From positions 2,852,001-2,916,000 of the forward strand of contig NZ_JAFBCA010000001.1 of NCBI RefSeq assembly GCF_016907475.1: a stretch of 64,000 nucleotides of DNA, read 5' to 3'. The stretch's first letter is position 1; each line of letters opens with the position of its first letter. The DNA comes from Nocardioides cavernae. GTDB lineage: Bacteria > Actinomycetota > Actinomycetes > Propionibacteriales > Nocardioidaceae. Positions 26,773-44,836 of the stretch are shown here, in pieces. The notes under the pieces are model-generated. The model did no database searches and was not told where the DNA came from. It worked only from the letters and a program-made list of their open reading frames with translations. The position numbers and the translations under genes are program-made.

Positions 26773-27923
26773 TGACTGTCACCACCCCCCACGGCTTCAC
26801 CGCCGCCGGCGTCGCGGCCGGACTCAAGTCCACCGGTGCCAAGGACCTCGCCCTGGTCGTCAACCTGGGCCCCACCTTCGACTCCGCCAGCGTCTTCACC
26901 GCCAACCGGTGCCTGGCCAACCCCGTGCTGTGGAGCCAGGAAGTCGTCAAGGACGGCACCGTCAGGGCGGTCGTCCTCAACTCCGGCGGCGCCAACTGCT
27001 ACACCGGCCCCGAGGGCTTCCAGACCACCCATGCGGTGGCGGAGAAGGTCGCCGAGGGCCTCGGCATCGGCGCCATCGACGTCGTCGTCTGCTCCACCGG
27101 CCTCATCGGTCTCGCCAACGACCGCGACGACCTCCTGGCCGGCGTCGAGGCGGCGAGCGCTGCGCTGTCGCCCGACGGGGGCACCAGCGCCGCCGAGGCG
27201 ATCATGACCACCGACTCGGTCAGCAAGAACACCGTCGTCGAGGGCGCCGGCTGGTCGATCGGCGGGATGGCCAAGGGCGCGGGGATGCTCGCCCCGCAGC
27301 TGGCCACGATGCTCGTGGTCCTGACCACCGACGCCGTCGTGCCCGCCGCCGACCTCGACGCCGCGCTCCGCGCCGCCACCCGGGTCAGCTTCGACCGCCT
27401 CGACTCCGACGGGTGCATGTCCACCAACGACACGGTCACCGTGATGGCCAGCGGTGCCAGCGGCATCACCCCCACGCCGGAGGACTTCACCGCCGCGCTC
27501 ACCCAGGCCTGCACCGACCTCGCGATGCAGCTGCTCAAGGACGCCGAGGGTGCCGACCACGAGATCGCCATCACCACCCTCCACGCCGCGTCGGAGGAGG
27601 AGGCGGTCGAGGTGAGCCGCAGCGTCGCCCGCAGCAACCTGTTCAAGGCCGCCGTCTTCGGCAACGACCCCAACTGGGGACGGGTGCTCGCCTCCATCGG
27701 CACCACCCAGGCGCAGTTCGACCCCGCCGACCTCGACGTCGCGATGAACGGGGTGTGGGTCTGCCGGCAGTCCACCCCGGCCGAGGACCCGGCGAGCGTC
27801 GACCTCACCGGCCGCGAGGTGAGCGTGACCATCGACCTCAAGTCCGGCGACGCCCGCGCCACCGTCTGGACCAACGACCTCACCCACGCCTACGTCCACG
27901 AGAACAGCGCCTACAGCTCATGA
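26772..27923 (+). CDS. argJ: Glutamate N-acetyltransferase / ornithine acetyltransferase
   Basis: Recycles the acetyl group from N-acetylornithine to glutamate, so the pathway is cyclic. The 383-residue precursor contains the autocleavage site [21 protein letters not shown], with Thr179 as the new N-terminal nucleophile of the beta chain. Other family segments are [29 protein letters not shown] and the terminal [10 protein letters not shown]. The TAATG junction with argC and the ATGA junction with argB point to translational coupling. Confidence 0.96.
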
Positions 27924-28870
27924 GCGATCCCATGCCCGAGACCGTCCAGAACCCGCGCCGCCCCGACCCGGCCAAGGCCCGCACGCTGGCCGCGGCCCTG
28001 CCGTGGCTCAAGCGCTACCACGGCCGCACGATCGTCGTGAAGTACGGCGGCAACGCGATGACCGACGAGTCCCTCAAGGTCGCCTTCGCCGAGGACATCG
28101 CCTTCCTGCGCTTCGCCGGCTTCAAGCCCGTCGTCGTGCACGGCGGCGGCCCGCAGATCTCCCGGATGCTCGACAGGCTCGGCATCGAGTCGGAGTTCCG
28201 CGGTGGCCTGCGGGTCACCACCCCCGAGGCGATGGAGGTCGTCCGGATGGTGCTCGTCGGCCAGGTCCAGCGCGAGCTCGTCGGCCTGATCAACCAGCAC
28301 GGCGCGCTGGCCGTGGGCCTCTCCGGTGAGGACGCCGGCCTCTTCACCGCCGAGCCCACCAACACGATCGTCGACGGCGAGGAGGTCGACCTCGGCCTGG
28401 TCGGCGAGGTCGCCAAGGTGCGGCCCGAGGCGGTGCTCGACCTGATCGAGGCCGGCCGGGTGCCGGTCGTCAGCTCGGTCGCGCCCGACGTCGACGGCCA
28501 GGTCCACAACGTCAACGCGGACACCGCCGCCGCGGCCCTCGCGGTCGCGCTGGGGGCAGAGAAGCTGCTGGTCCTCACGGACGTGGAGGGCCTCTACCGC
28601 GACTACGGCAACTCCGACGACCTGATCCAGGAGATCAGCCCGGAGGCGCTCGGCGAGATGCTGCCGTCCCTCGACGCGGGCATGGTCCCCAAGATGCGTG
28701 CCTGCTACGAGGCCGTCACCGGCGGGGTGCCGCGCGCCACGGTCGTCGACGGACGCGAGCCCCACTCCGTGCTGCTCGAGATCTTCACCGACGAGGGGGT
28801 CGGCACCCAGGTGCTCCCCGGCGTCGCCACGAGGATGCGCAAGCCCTACCCGACGGAGGAGGCCACATGA
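27920..28870 (+). CDS. argB: Acetylglutamate kinase
   Basis: Phosphorylates N-acetylglutamate, the committed and usually arginine-inhibited step. The 316-residue amino acid kinase has [31 protein letters not shown] and [17 protein letters not shown] roughly 25-residue N-terminal extension before the kinase core (residues 1-35, [13 protein letters not shown]) resembles the N-terminal helix linked to hexamer formation and arginine feedback in other organisms. The start overlaps argJ by ATGA. Confidence 0.96.
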   Translation: MSDPMPETVQNPRRPDPAKARTLAAALPWLKRYHGRTIVVKYGGNAMTDESLKVAFAEDIAFLRFAGFKPVVVHGGGPQISRMLDRLGIESEFRGGLRVTTPEAMEVVRMVLVGQVQRELVGLINQHGALAVGLSGEDAGLFTAEPTNTIVDGEEVDLGLVGEVAKVRPEAVLDLIEAGRVPVVSSVAPDVDGQVHNVNADTAAAALAVALGAEKLLVLTDVEGLYRDYGNSDDLIQEISPEALGEMLPSLDAGMVPKMRACYEAVTGGVPRATVVDGREPHSVLLEIFTDEGVGTQVLPGVATRMRKPYPTEEAT

Positions 28871-30057
28871 GCATCCAGGACCGCTACACCGGCGCCGTGA
28901 TGAACACCTTCGGCCCGCCCGTGCTGGCGCTCGTCCGCGGGGAGGGCGCGCACGTGTGGGACGCCGACGGCAAGGAGTACGTCGACCTGCTGGGCGGCAT
29001 CGCCGTCAACGCCCTCGGCCACGCCCACCCCGCCCTCGTCGAGGCCGTCACCACCCAGCTCCGCACGCTCGGCCACGTCTCCAACTTCTTCGCCACCGAG
29101 CCGCAGGTAGCGCTGGCCGAGCGCCTCGTCGGCCTCCTCGGCTGGTCCGACGACGCGCGCGTCTTCTTCAGCAACTCCGGCGCCGAGGCCAACGAGGCCG
29201 CGCTCAAGCTCACCCGCCGGACCGGCCGCACCCGGCTCGTCGCCGCCGAGGGCTCGTTCCACGGTCGCACCATGGGTGCGCTGGCCCTCACGTCCAAGGC
29301 CGCCTACCGCGAGCCGTTCGAGCCCCTGCCGGGCGACGTCACCTTCGTCCCGTACGACGACGTGGCCGCGCTGGAGGCCGCCGTCGACGACACCGTCGCC
29401 GCGGTCGTCCTCGAGCCGATCCAGGGGGAGGCCGGCGTGGTCGTGCCGTCCGCCGACTACCTCGCCGCCGCCCAGCGGATCGCCCACGACCACGGCGCGC
29501 TGCTGTGGCTCGACGAGGTGCAGACCGGCGTCGCCCGCACCGGCGCGTGGTTCGCCCACCAGCTGCTCCACGGCGTGCAGCCCGACGTCGTCACGCTCGC
29601 CAAGGGCCTCGGTGGCGGCATCCCGATCGGCGCGACGGTCGCCCGTGGTGACGCCGCGGCGCTGCTCCAGCCGGGCAACCACGGCACCACCTTCGGCGGC
29701 AACCCGGTCGCGACGGCCGCCGCCCTCGCGGTCCTGGACACGATCGAGGCCGACGGGCTGATGGACGCCGCCGTCACCCGGGGCGCCCAGCTCGAGGCGC
29801 TGCTGCGCAAGCAGACCGGCGTCGTCGAGGTGACGGGCGCGGGCCTCATGCGGGGCGCCGAGCTCGACGGCCCCTACGCCACCCAGGCGGTGGCGGCCGG
29901 GCGCGAGGCGGGCTTCATCCTCAACGCCACCGGCCCGACGCGGCTGCGGTTCGTGCCGCCGCTGGTGATCACGGCCGCCGACCTCGACGCCCTCGACGCG
30001 GCCCTGCCCGCCGTCCTCGACACCGCCCGCGCCGCAGCACAGGAGCCCACCCGATGA
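28867..30057 (+). CDS. argD: Acetylornithine aminotransferase
   Basis: A 396-residue class III PLP aminotransferase that converts N-acetylglutamate semialdehyde to N-acetylornithine. It has [16 protein letters not shown], the cofactor-contact Asp in [15 protein letters not shown], the PLP lysine Lys246 in [15 protein letters not shown] and a [13 protein letters not shown] segment. It overlaps argB by 4 bp and argF by 4 bp. Confidence 0.96.
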   Translation: MSIQDRYTGAVMNTFGPPVLALVRGEGAHVWDADGKEYVDLLGGIAVNALGHAHPALVEAVTTQLRTLGHVSNFFATEPQVALAERLVGLLGWSDDARVFFSNSGAEANEAALKLTRRTGRTRLVAAEGSFHGRTMGALALTSKAAYREPFEPLPGDVTFVPYDDVAALEAAVDDTVAAVVLEPIQGEAGVVVPSADYLAAAQRIAHDHGALLWLDEVQTGVARTGAWFAHQLLHGVQPDVVTLAKGLGGGIPIGATVARGDAAALLQPGNHGTTFGGNPVATAAALAVLDTIEADGLMDAAVTRGAQLEALLRKQTGVVEVTGAGLMRGAELDGPYATQAVAAGREAGFILNATGPTRLRFVPPLVITAADLDALDAALPAVLDTARAAAQEPTR

Positions 30058-30976
30058 CGCGCCACTTCCTCCGTGACGACGACCTGTCGCCCGCCGAGCT
30101 GCTCGAGGTCCTCGACCTGGCCGACCGGATGAAGGCCGAGCCGTTCGACCACAAGCCGCTCGCCGGCCCGCGGACGGTCGCCCTGGTCTTCGACCGCCCG
30201 ACCCTGCGCACCCAGGTGTCCTTCGCCGCCGGCATCGCCGAGCTGGGCGGCAACCCGATGACGGTCGACGGCGGCCTCGCTGCGATGGGGTCCCGTGAAG
30301 GCGTCGAGGACGTCGCCCGCATCCTCGGCCGCCAGGCCGCGGCCGTCGTCTGGCGCACCGCCCACCAGGGTGACGTCGTCACCATGGCGGCGTACGCCGG
30401 CGTGCCGGTGCTCAACGCGCTCACCGACGAGTTCCACCCCTGCCAGCTCCTCGCCGACCTGCAGACCGTGCGCGAGCACAAGGGCAGGCTGGCGGGGATC
30501 CGGGTCGCGTTCGTCGGCGACGGTGCCTGCAACATGGGCAACTCGTGGGTCCTCGCCGGCGCCTCCGCCGGCATGCACGTCGTCGTCGGCGCACCCGAAG
30601 GGTTCACGCCCGACGCCCACGTCGTCGCGAGGGCGCGTGAGATCGCGCAGGGCACCGGCGGCTCGATCGAGCTCACGACCGACCCGGTCGAGGCGGTCGC
30701 CGGTGCCGACGTCGTGGTCACCGACTCCTGGGTCAGCATGGGGCGCGAGGAGGAGTCCGAGGAACGGCTGCGGATCTTCCCGCCCTTCGGCGTCACCGAG
30801 GACCTGCTGTCCCATGCCGCGCCCGACGCGATCGTCATGCACTGCCTGCCGGCCTACCGCGGCAAGGAGATCTCCGAGGAGGTCATCGAGGGACCGCACT
30901 CGGTCGTCTGGGACGAGGCGGAGAACCGTCGCCACGCCCAGAAGGCGGTGCTGACCTGGCTGCTGGAGCGGTCATC

Positions 30977-30980
<4 letters not shown>
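30054..30980 (+). CDS. argF: Ornithine carbamoyltransferase
   Basis: A 308-residue enzyme that makes citrulline from ornithine and carbamoyl phosphate. It starts [20 protein letters not shown], carries [14 protein letters not shown] and the ornithine-loop [11 protein letters not shown], and ends with [24 protein letters not shown]. The carbamoyl-phosphate loop, normally STRTR, reads PTLRTQ at residues 49-54. The second Arg (Gln here) and the Ser are not conserved, though the first Arg is kept. I recall similar loops in related actinobacteria, so it is probably a lineage variant of an active enzyme. Confidence 0.94.
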
Positions 30981-34980
<4,000 letters not shown>

Positions 34981-35463
34981 CCTGCGGTTATGCGTGAAGG
35001 ACACCCCCGGTTTTGCATGCTCCGGGAGGAGGGTCTAATGTTTCACCTGTCGCCGCAAGGCGCCGCTCCCCGGCCAGAAGGCGGGATGGAGCGGAGACCA
35101 GCGGCGGCCACACCGAAGCGCGAAGCTCGCGAGTTTGACTGCGAGCAGAGCGCCCGGTAAGTTTCTGCAGGTTGCCCCGCGACCGGACCGGCCCAGCCGG
35201 CGAGGATCGGGTGCGTCTGATTCTTGAGAACTCAACAGTGTGTTTGATTAGTCGACGAATTAGTTTGTTATGCCCCGTTGACATCATGTTTGCTCACCGG
35301 CCTTTTGGGTTGGTGGGTGTGGTGTCGCGGTTTCTTTGACAATGATTCTGGCGAGGTCTTCTCCTTTGTGGAGGGGGTCTCATCGCTAGTTTTGTTCAGT
35401 CATGGATGTGGCTCTTATTGATAGTCCTGTTGGCCTCCTTTTGGGTGGTTGGTGGGTATGTTT
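34981..35463 (+). other. Promoter and leader region of the rRNA operon
   Basis: About 480 bp without a protein gene and with lower GC toward the 16S gene. It holds the promoter listed at 35013, a stretch CTTGAGAACTCAACAGTGTG (about 35223-35242) resembling actinobacterial rRNA BoxA-type antitermination and processing sequences, and T-rich leader sequence up to the 16S 5' end. Confidence 0.7.
35013..35041 (+). promoter_or_regulatory. rRNA operon promoter
   Basis: TTGCAT (35013-35018) and TAATGT (35036-35041) are separated by exactly 17 bp, a good housekeeping-sigma promoter. Transcription would start near 35048, giving a leader of about 415 nt before mature 16S rRNA. Confidence 0.65.
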
Positions 35464-40708
<5,245 letters not shown>

Positions 40709-40856
40709 ACACCGTACAAAACCACACACACCAACTGTGTGACGTACGACCGCGCAAACCAACGAACACACACACACACTTGTTCGCGTCCACTAAGCAG
40801 TTCCCAACCAACAAACCCAACCCAGGACACCTGGGGGTTTGTAGAGGTTGAAAGAG

Positions 40857-40974
40857 TTACGGCGGCCATAGCGAAACGGGAAACACCCGGTCCCATACCG
40901 AACCCGGAAGTTAAGCCTTTCAGCGCCGATGGTACTGCAACCGAGAGGTTGTGGGAGAGTAGGACGCCGCCGGA
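40857..40974 (+). rRNA. rrf: 5S ribosomal RNA
   Basis: About 118 nt. GTTACGGCGG at the 5' side pairs with CCGCCGGAC at the 3' side. The internal CGAACCCGGAAGTTAAG and GGGAGAGTAGGACGCCGCC blocks are typical of bacterial 5S rRNA. Confidence 0.95.
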
Positions 40975-40985
40975 CAAACATTGTG

Positions 40986-41017
40986 GAAGTGGGGTCACCT
41001 TCGGGTGGCCCCACTTC
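40986..41017 (+). terminator. rRNA operon terminator
   Basis: A 14-bp stem (40986-40999 with 41004-41017; one G-T pair) closed by a TTCG tetraloop, 11 nt after the 5S gene. The stable UUCG loop and position make it the transcription end of the operon, although only a short T-containing tail follows. Confidence 0.8.
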
Positions 41018-41072
41018 TGCATTTCCGGGTGTTTGTCGTGGTCATGTGGTGGGTGCCGAACCTGGCCGCCGA

Positions 41073-41108
41073 ATGTCCACAGGGCGCGCCTGTCGGGTGT
41101 TGTCCACA
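41073..41108 (+). promoter_or_regulatory. Two DnaA-box-like sites
   Basis: TTGTCCACA at 41100-41108 matches the actinobacterial DnaA box exactly, and ATGTCCACA at 41073-41081 differs at one base. Together they form a direct repeat of TGTCCACAGG with 27-bp spacing, about 70-100 bp before the SSB-like gene. Confidence 0.5.
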
Positions 41109-41174
41109 GGCCTGCCACGTCTGGACGGCGGGCCGTCGCACCGAGCCGGGACAGTCGTCACCAGGAGGTGCACT

Positions 41175-41633
41175 GTGACCACATCGGGCACGACGACTGA
41201 CACGAAGAAGACCGCGACCGCTCGCAAGAGGCGCTCGCCAGACCGTTCGCCCCGCGAGCGCCGGGCGCAGCCGCCCGCCGACGACGGCGACGAGGGTGCC
41301 AACGAGGTTCGGCTCGTCGGCCGGCTCACGAGCGTCCCCGTCGTCGTCGAGCTGCCGAGCGGAGACGCTCTGGTGAGCTTCCGGGTCTCGGTGCCGAGGA
41401 GTCCCGGCGCGACGAAGACGGTGGCCACGACGAGCCAGCGGGTCGACTCGATCCCGTGCTCCGCCTGGACCGCCTCGCTGCGTCGGCGGATCGCCGGCTG
41501 GAGACCCGGCGACACTGTCGAGGTGGCTGGCGCCGTCTGCTGTCGGTTCTACCAGGCCGGGGGAGCGACACGGTCGCGGGTCGAGGTGGTGGCCTCGTCC
41601 GCGAGGATCATCCGTCGTTCACCGGTCGCATGA
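41175..41633 (+). CDS. Single-stranded DNA-binding-like OB-fold protein
   Basis: A 152-residue protein. The first 45 residues are rich in Thr, Lys and Arg (DTKKTATARKRRSPDRSPRERR) and likely disordered. The rest is an SSB-type OB fold: NEVRLVGRLTSVPVVVELPSGDALVSFRVSVPR, then VDSIPCSAWTASLRRRIAGWRPGDTVEVAGAVCCRFY. It lacks the acidic C-terminal tail of replicative SSB, so it is a paralogue of unknown role. GTG 41175 follows an AGGAGG ribosome binding site. It overlaps the convergent DUF1015 gene by 26 bp. Confidence 0.82.
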   Translation: MTTSGTTTDTKKTATARKRRSPDRSPRERRAQPPADDGDEGANEVRLVGRLTSVPVVVELPSGDALVSFRVSVPRSPGATKTVATTSQRVDSIPCSAWTASLRRRIAGWRPGDTVEVAGAVCCRFYQAGGATRSRVEVVASSARIIRRSPVA

Positions 41634-42726
41634 TGACGCCGAGGCTCGGCTTCGGCTGGAACGAGGTCGCCTTCTCCGGCAGGAGCCCGCCTGACTCGAC
41701 GAGTGCCTTGACCTGCGCGAAGTCGGGGCTCGGCAGCAGCACTGCGGGTGCCGCGGGGGAGGTTGCGGTCAGTGCCTCCTCCACCGTGTGGTGGTGCTCG
41801 AGGCGGGGCGGCGGTTCGGGCAGCCGGGGAAGGACGTGGTCGTGCAGCCACGACACGGCAGCCTCACGGTCGAGGCCGTGGGGCGCGACGGCGTACCACG
41901 TCTCCCCGTCCGTCAGCACCAGGTGCGTGCTGTCGAGGGCCCCGAGGGCCTCCTGCCGTGATCGCGAGGTCACCTCGGCCCCAGCCGCGCGGGTCGCCTC
42001 GACGAGCACGTCGAGACCCACGGTCGGCAGCGTGCGGTGGATGGCGCCGAGGAACAGGGGAGTGTCGGCCTGGTCGACCAGCATCGCGAGCCCGGCGTCC
42101 CACGGGGTGCCCGGGTGCTCCTCCTGGAGCCGCAGGTAGGCGGCGTACCTGTGGTGGCCGTCGGCGAGGAGGCACGAGCTGCCGGAGATGAGGTGGCCGA
42201 TGCGGGCAATGGCCTGCTCGTCCCGTACGGCCCAGAGCCGCTGTCGCTGTCCGGTGCGGTCGAGGTAGCGCCAGTCCGGCTCGGCGCGCGCGACCTCGTC
42301 GACGAGGTCCCGGAGCTCCTGACTGCCGCGGTGCACCAGGAGGATGGGTGCCGGGTTGAGGTCCATCTGCAGCATCCGCTCGGCCAGCTCCCCGGCCTGC
42401 TCGGGGTGGATCGCCTCGTGCGGCCAGACGGCCCGCTCGGCCAGCGTGTCCGCACGCTCGGACATGCGGAGGGCGCCGACCAGGCCCCGGACGGTGAGGC
42501 CGCCGGCGGTGTACTCGTGGAGGTAGAGGGCGGGTCCGCCGTCAGCACGGGCGTCGCCGCGGTCGATCCACTGGGTCAGGCGCTCCGCGACGTCGCGGTA
42601 GGGTCGCGCCAGTGCTCGCGCGGAGGCGGGGTCGCCCACGCGGGTCGGGGACAGCATCACCGCCCGGAACGGGAGCAGCTCGAGGGGCTTCGCCACGTAC
42701 GGAGGCACGACGGTGGCGAGGTCCAT
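41608..42726 (-). CDS. DUF1015 family protein
   Basis: A 372-residue protein with the hallmark LLADGHHRYAAYLRLQEEH motif near residue 190, plus VPPYVAKPLELLPFRAVMLSPTRVG at the N-terminus and LYLHEYTAGGLTVRGLVGAL. The motif recalls ParB/sulfiredoxin-type nucleotide-using enzymes, but no function is established that I can assert. A TACGAT element lies 6 nt before the ATG. Confidence 0.85.
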   Translation of the reverse strand: MDLATVVPPYVAKPLELLPFRAVMLSPTRVGDPASARALARPYRDVAERLTQWIDRGDARADGGPALYLHEYTAGGLTVRGLVGALRMSERADTLAERAVWPHEAIHPEQAGELAERMLQMDLNPAPILLVHRGSQELRDLVDEVARAEPDWRYLDRTGQRQRLWAVRDEQAIARIGHLISGSSCLLADGHHRYAAYLRLQEEHPGTPWDAGLAMLVDQADTPLFLGAIHRTLPTVGLDVLVEATRAAGAEVTSRSRQEALGALDSTHLVLTDGETWYAVAPHGLDREAAVSWLHDHVLPRLPEPPPRLEHHHTVEEALTATSPAAPAVLLPSPDFAQVKALVESGGLLPEKATSFQPKPSLGVIMRPVNDG

Positions 42727-42732
42727 CGGAGC

Positions 42733-42738
42733 ATCGTA
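42733..42738 (-). promoter_or_regulatory. -10 element for the DUF1015 gene (leaderless)
   Basis: TACGAT on the minus strand, 6 nt before the ATG at 42726. Confidence 0.45.
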
Positions 42739-42774
42739 GGGGGACGCTCGTCACAATCCGGAAAGGGGTGGACC

Positions 42775-43794
42775 ATGCTCGAGGAGTCCGAGAGTGCCCT
42801 CGTCGAGGCCCACGACCTGGTCATGTTCGACCTGGACGGTGTGGTCTACGTCGGGGGCGAGGCGATCGACGGTGTCGCCGCGGTGATCGACCGGGTGCGC
42901 GAGTCCGGGCGCCACGTGGCGTTCGTGACCAACAACGCCTCGCGCACCCCTGACCAGGTGGCGGCGAAGCTGACCAAGGTGGGTGTGTCGGCCGAGGCAC
43001 GCGACGTGGTCACCTCCGCCCAGGCCGCGGCACGGGTCCTGGTCGAGCAGCACGGCGCGGGTGCGCGCGTGCTGATGCTCGGAGGGGACGGCCTGCGGGT
43101 CGCGCTGCTCGAGGCCGGCCTCGAGCCGGTGGACGACCCCGAGGGTGCCGTGGCGGTGGCGAGCGGCTACGGCCCCGACGTCCGCTGGCGCGACATCATG
43201 CGCGTCTCGACGCTCGTGCGCGACGGGCTGCCCTACGTGGCGAGCAACGCCGACCTGACCATCCCCACCCCCTACGGGCTGGCGCCCGGCCACGGCGTCC
43301 TCGTGCGGACCATCACCGGCTTCGCGGGCGTCGACGCGATCGTGGCCGGCAAGCCCGAGAAGCCGCTGATGGAGGAGACCGTCCTGCGCGTGGGGGGCGA
43401 CCAGCCGCTCATGGTCGGCGACCGGCTCGACACCGACATCGAGGGCGCCCACGCGATCGATGCGCCCTCGATGCTGGTGCTCACCGGTGTGACCTGGCTC
43501 GAGGAGCTGGCCACGGCACCGCCCCGCCTGCGGCCGACGTACATCTCTCCGACGCTGGCGGGCCTGTTCGAGCAGCACCCCGTGCCGTCGGTCACTGACG
43601 CGACGGTCGAGCTCGGCGGCTGGACCGCGAGCGTCGCTGACGGTCGGCTGACGGTCGAGGGGGAGGGCGGCGACGCCGACTGGTGGCGCGTCGCGGCCAC
43701 CGCGTGCTGGCGCCACCTCGACGAGTCGGGCAGCGCGGCCGACGTCTCCGACACGACGCCTCCCGGACCGGTCCGACAGCTCGGTGCCGAGTAG
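42775..43794 (+). CDS. HAD-IIA hydrolase (NagD-like phosphatase)
   Basis: A 339-residue HAD phosphatase. Motif I is VMFDLDGVVYVGG (the two Asp residues), motif II is FVTNNASRT, motif III Lys lies in VAGKPEKPLMEE, and motif IV is MVGDRLDTDIEGAHA. The large C2-type cap between motifs II and III defines class IIA. A roughly 70-residue C-terminal extension is usual for actinobacterial members. It likely removes phosphate from small metabolites. It begins the housekeeping run leading to pyrG. Confidence 0.9.
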   Translation: MLEESESALVEAHDLVMFDLDGVVYVGGEAIDGVAAVIDRVRESGRHVAFVTNNASRTPDQVAAKLTKVGVSAEARDVVTSAQAAARVLVEQHGAGARVLMLGGDGLRVALLEAGLEPVDDPEGAVAVASGYGPDVRWRDIMRVSTLVRDGLPYVASNADLTIPTPYGLAPGHGVLVRTITGFAGVDAIVAGKPEKPLMEETVLRVGGDQPLMVGDRLDTDIEGAHAIDAPSMLVLTGVTWLEELATAPPRLRPTYISPTLAGLFEQHPVPSVTDATVELGGWTASVADGRLTVEGEGGDADWWRVAATACWRHLDESGSAADVSDTTPPGPVRQLGAE

Positions 43795-43797
43795 GCT
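43792..43797 (+). promoter_or_regulatory. -10 element for the small protein gene (leaderless)
   Basis: TAGGCT, overlapping the TAG stop of the HAD gene, 7 nt before the ATG at 43805. It may drive the small protein and the tlyA-nadK-recN run. Confidence 0.45.
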
Positions 43798-43804
43798 CGC
43801 GGCC

Positions 43805-43990
43805 ATGAGCGAGCTGCCCGACCATGAGCCGACCGGCGTCGAGTCGGTCGACCGCGTCCTGGCGGAGGTGGCGGCCCTGGCCGACGCACCCGTGGCCGAG
43901 CACGTCGCGGTGTTCGAGCGCGCCCACGAGCAGCTGCGTCGCGCCCTCGACGCCCGGCCCGACGCGTCCGGCGACCCCCGGGGCGTCTGA
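43805..43990 (+). CDS. Small conserved acidic protein
   Basis: A 61-residue protein, MSELPDHEPTGVESVDRVLAEV, mostly helical, with AEHVAVFERAHEQLRRALDARPD. Small proteins of this kind recur between the HAD phosphatase and tlyA genes in actinobacteria. No function is known. Its own -10 element and tight spacing (6 nt to tlyA) support a real gene. Confidence 0.72.
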   Translation: MSELPDHEPTGVESVDRVLAEVAALADAPVAEHVAVFERAHEQLRRALDARPDASGDPRGV

Positions 43991-43996
43991 ACGCCC

Positions 43997-44836
43997 GTGC
44001 CGCCCAGACGTCTACGGCTGGACCAGGAGCTCGTCCGGCGCGGCCTGGCCCGCTCGCGCGAGCACGCCAGCGAGCTCGTCGCCGCCGGGCGGGTGACGGT
44101 CTCGGGGGCACGCGCCACGAAGCCGGCGACCGGGGTCACCACCGACGTCGCGATCGTGGTCAAGGACGACCCCACGTCCGTCGACTACGTCTCCCGGGGC
44201 GGGCACAAGCTGGCCGGCGCGCTGAAGGCGTTCGCCGAGCACGGCCTCACCGTCAGCGGCAAGCGATGCCTCGACGCCGGTGCGTCCACCGGTGGCTTCA
44301 CCGACGTGCTCCTGCGAGCCGGTGCGCGCGAGGTGGTGGCGGTGGACGTCGGCTACGGACAGCTGGCCTGGTCGTTGCAGAGCGACGCACGGGTGCAGGT
44401 GCACGACCGCACCAACATCCGCGAGCTCACCCTCGACATCGTCGGCGACCCGGTCGACCTGGTCGTCGGCGACCTGTCCTTCATCTCCCTCGCCCTGGTG
44501 CTCGACCCACTGCTGTCCGTGACCCGCGAGGACGGCGAGCTGGCGCTGATGGTGAAGCCGCAGTTCGAGGTCGGCAAGGAGCGGGTCGGCAAGGGCGGCG
44601 TGGTGCGCGACCTCGCGCTGCGGGCCGAGGCGGTCACCACGATCGCTGACCTCGCCGCCGATCGGGGCTGGGGTGCCGTGGCCGTCACGGTCAGCCCGCT
44701 CCCCGGGCCCTCCGGCAACGTAGAGTTCTTCCTCCTGCTGCGTCGGGGTCCGGCCTCGATCGGGGCCGACGCGATCCGCGCCGAGGTCGAAGCCGCCGGG
44801 TCGCTGGGGGCGGCGGGTGAGAGGGTGGACCCGTGA
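43997..44836 (+). CDS. tlyA: TlyA-family rRNA 2'-O-methyltransferase
   Basis: A 279-residue protein with an N-terminal S4 RNA-binding domain (RLRLDQELVRRGLARSREHASELVAAGRVTVSG, residues 5-40) and an FtsJ-type methyltransferase domain (CLDAGASTGGFTDVLLRAGAREVVAVDVGYGQL, LVVGDLSFISLALVL, VKPQFEVGKERVGKGGVVRD). TlyA in mycobacteria methylates 16S C1409 and 23S C1920 and affects capreomycin susceptibility; some family members were named hemolysins. The start is GTG 43997. The stop overlaps nadK by GTGA. Confidence 0.93.
   Translation: MPPRRLRLDQELVRRGLARSREHASELVAAGRVTVSGARATKPATGVTTDVAIVVKDDPTSVDYVSRGGHKLAGALKAFAEHGLTVSGKRCLDAGASTGGFTDVLLRAGAREVVAVDVGYGQLAWSLQSDARVQVHDRTNIRELTLDIVGDPVDLVVGDLSFISLALVLDPLLSVTREDGELALMVKPQFEVGKERVGKGGVVRDLALRAEAVTTIADLAADRGWGAVAVTVSPLPGPSGNVEFFLLLRRGPASIGADAIRAEVEAAGSLGAAGERVDP

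Noticed and set aside
35278..35364. TTGACA at 35278 and TTGACA at 35336 as extra rRNA promoters
   Set aside because: Neither has an acceptable -10 hexamer 16-19 bp downstream. The pair at 35013 and 35036 is far better. They could still be weak promoters.
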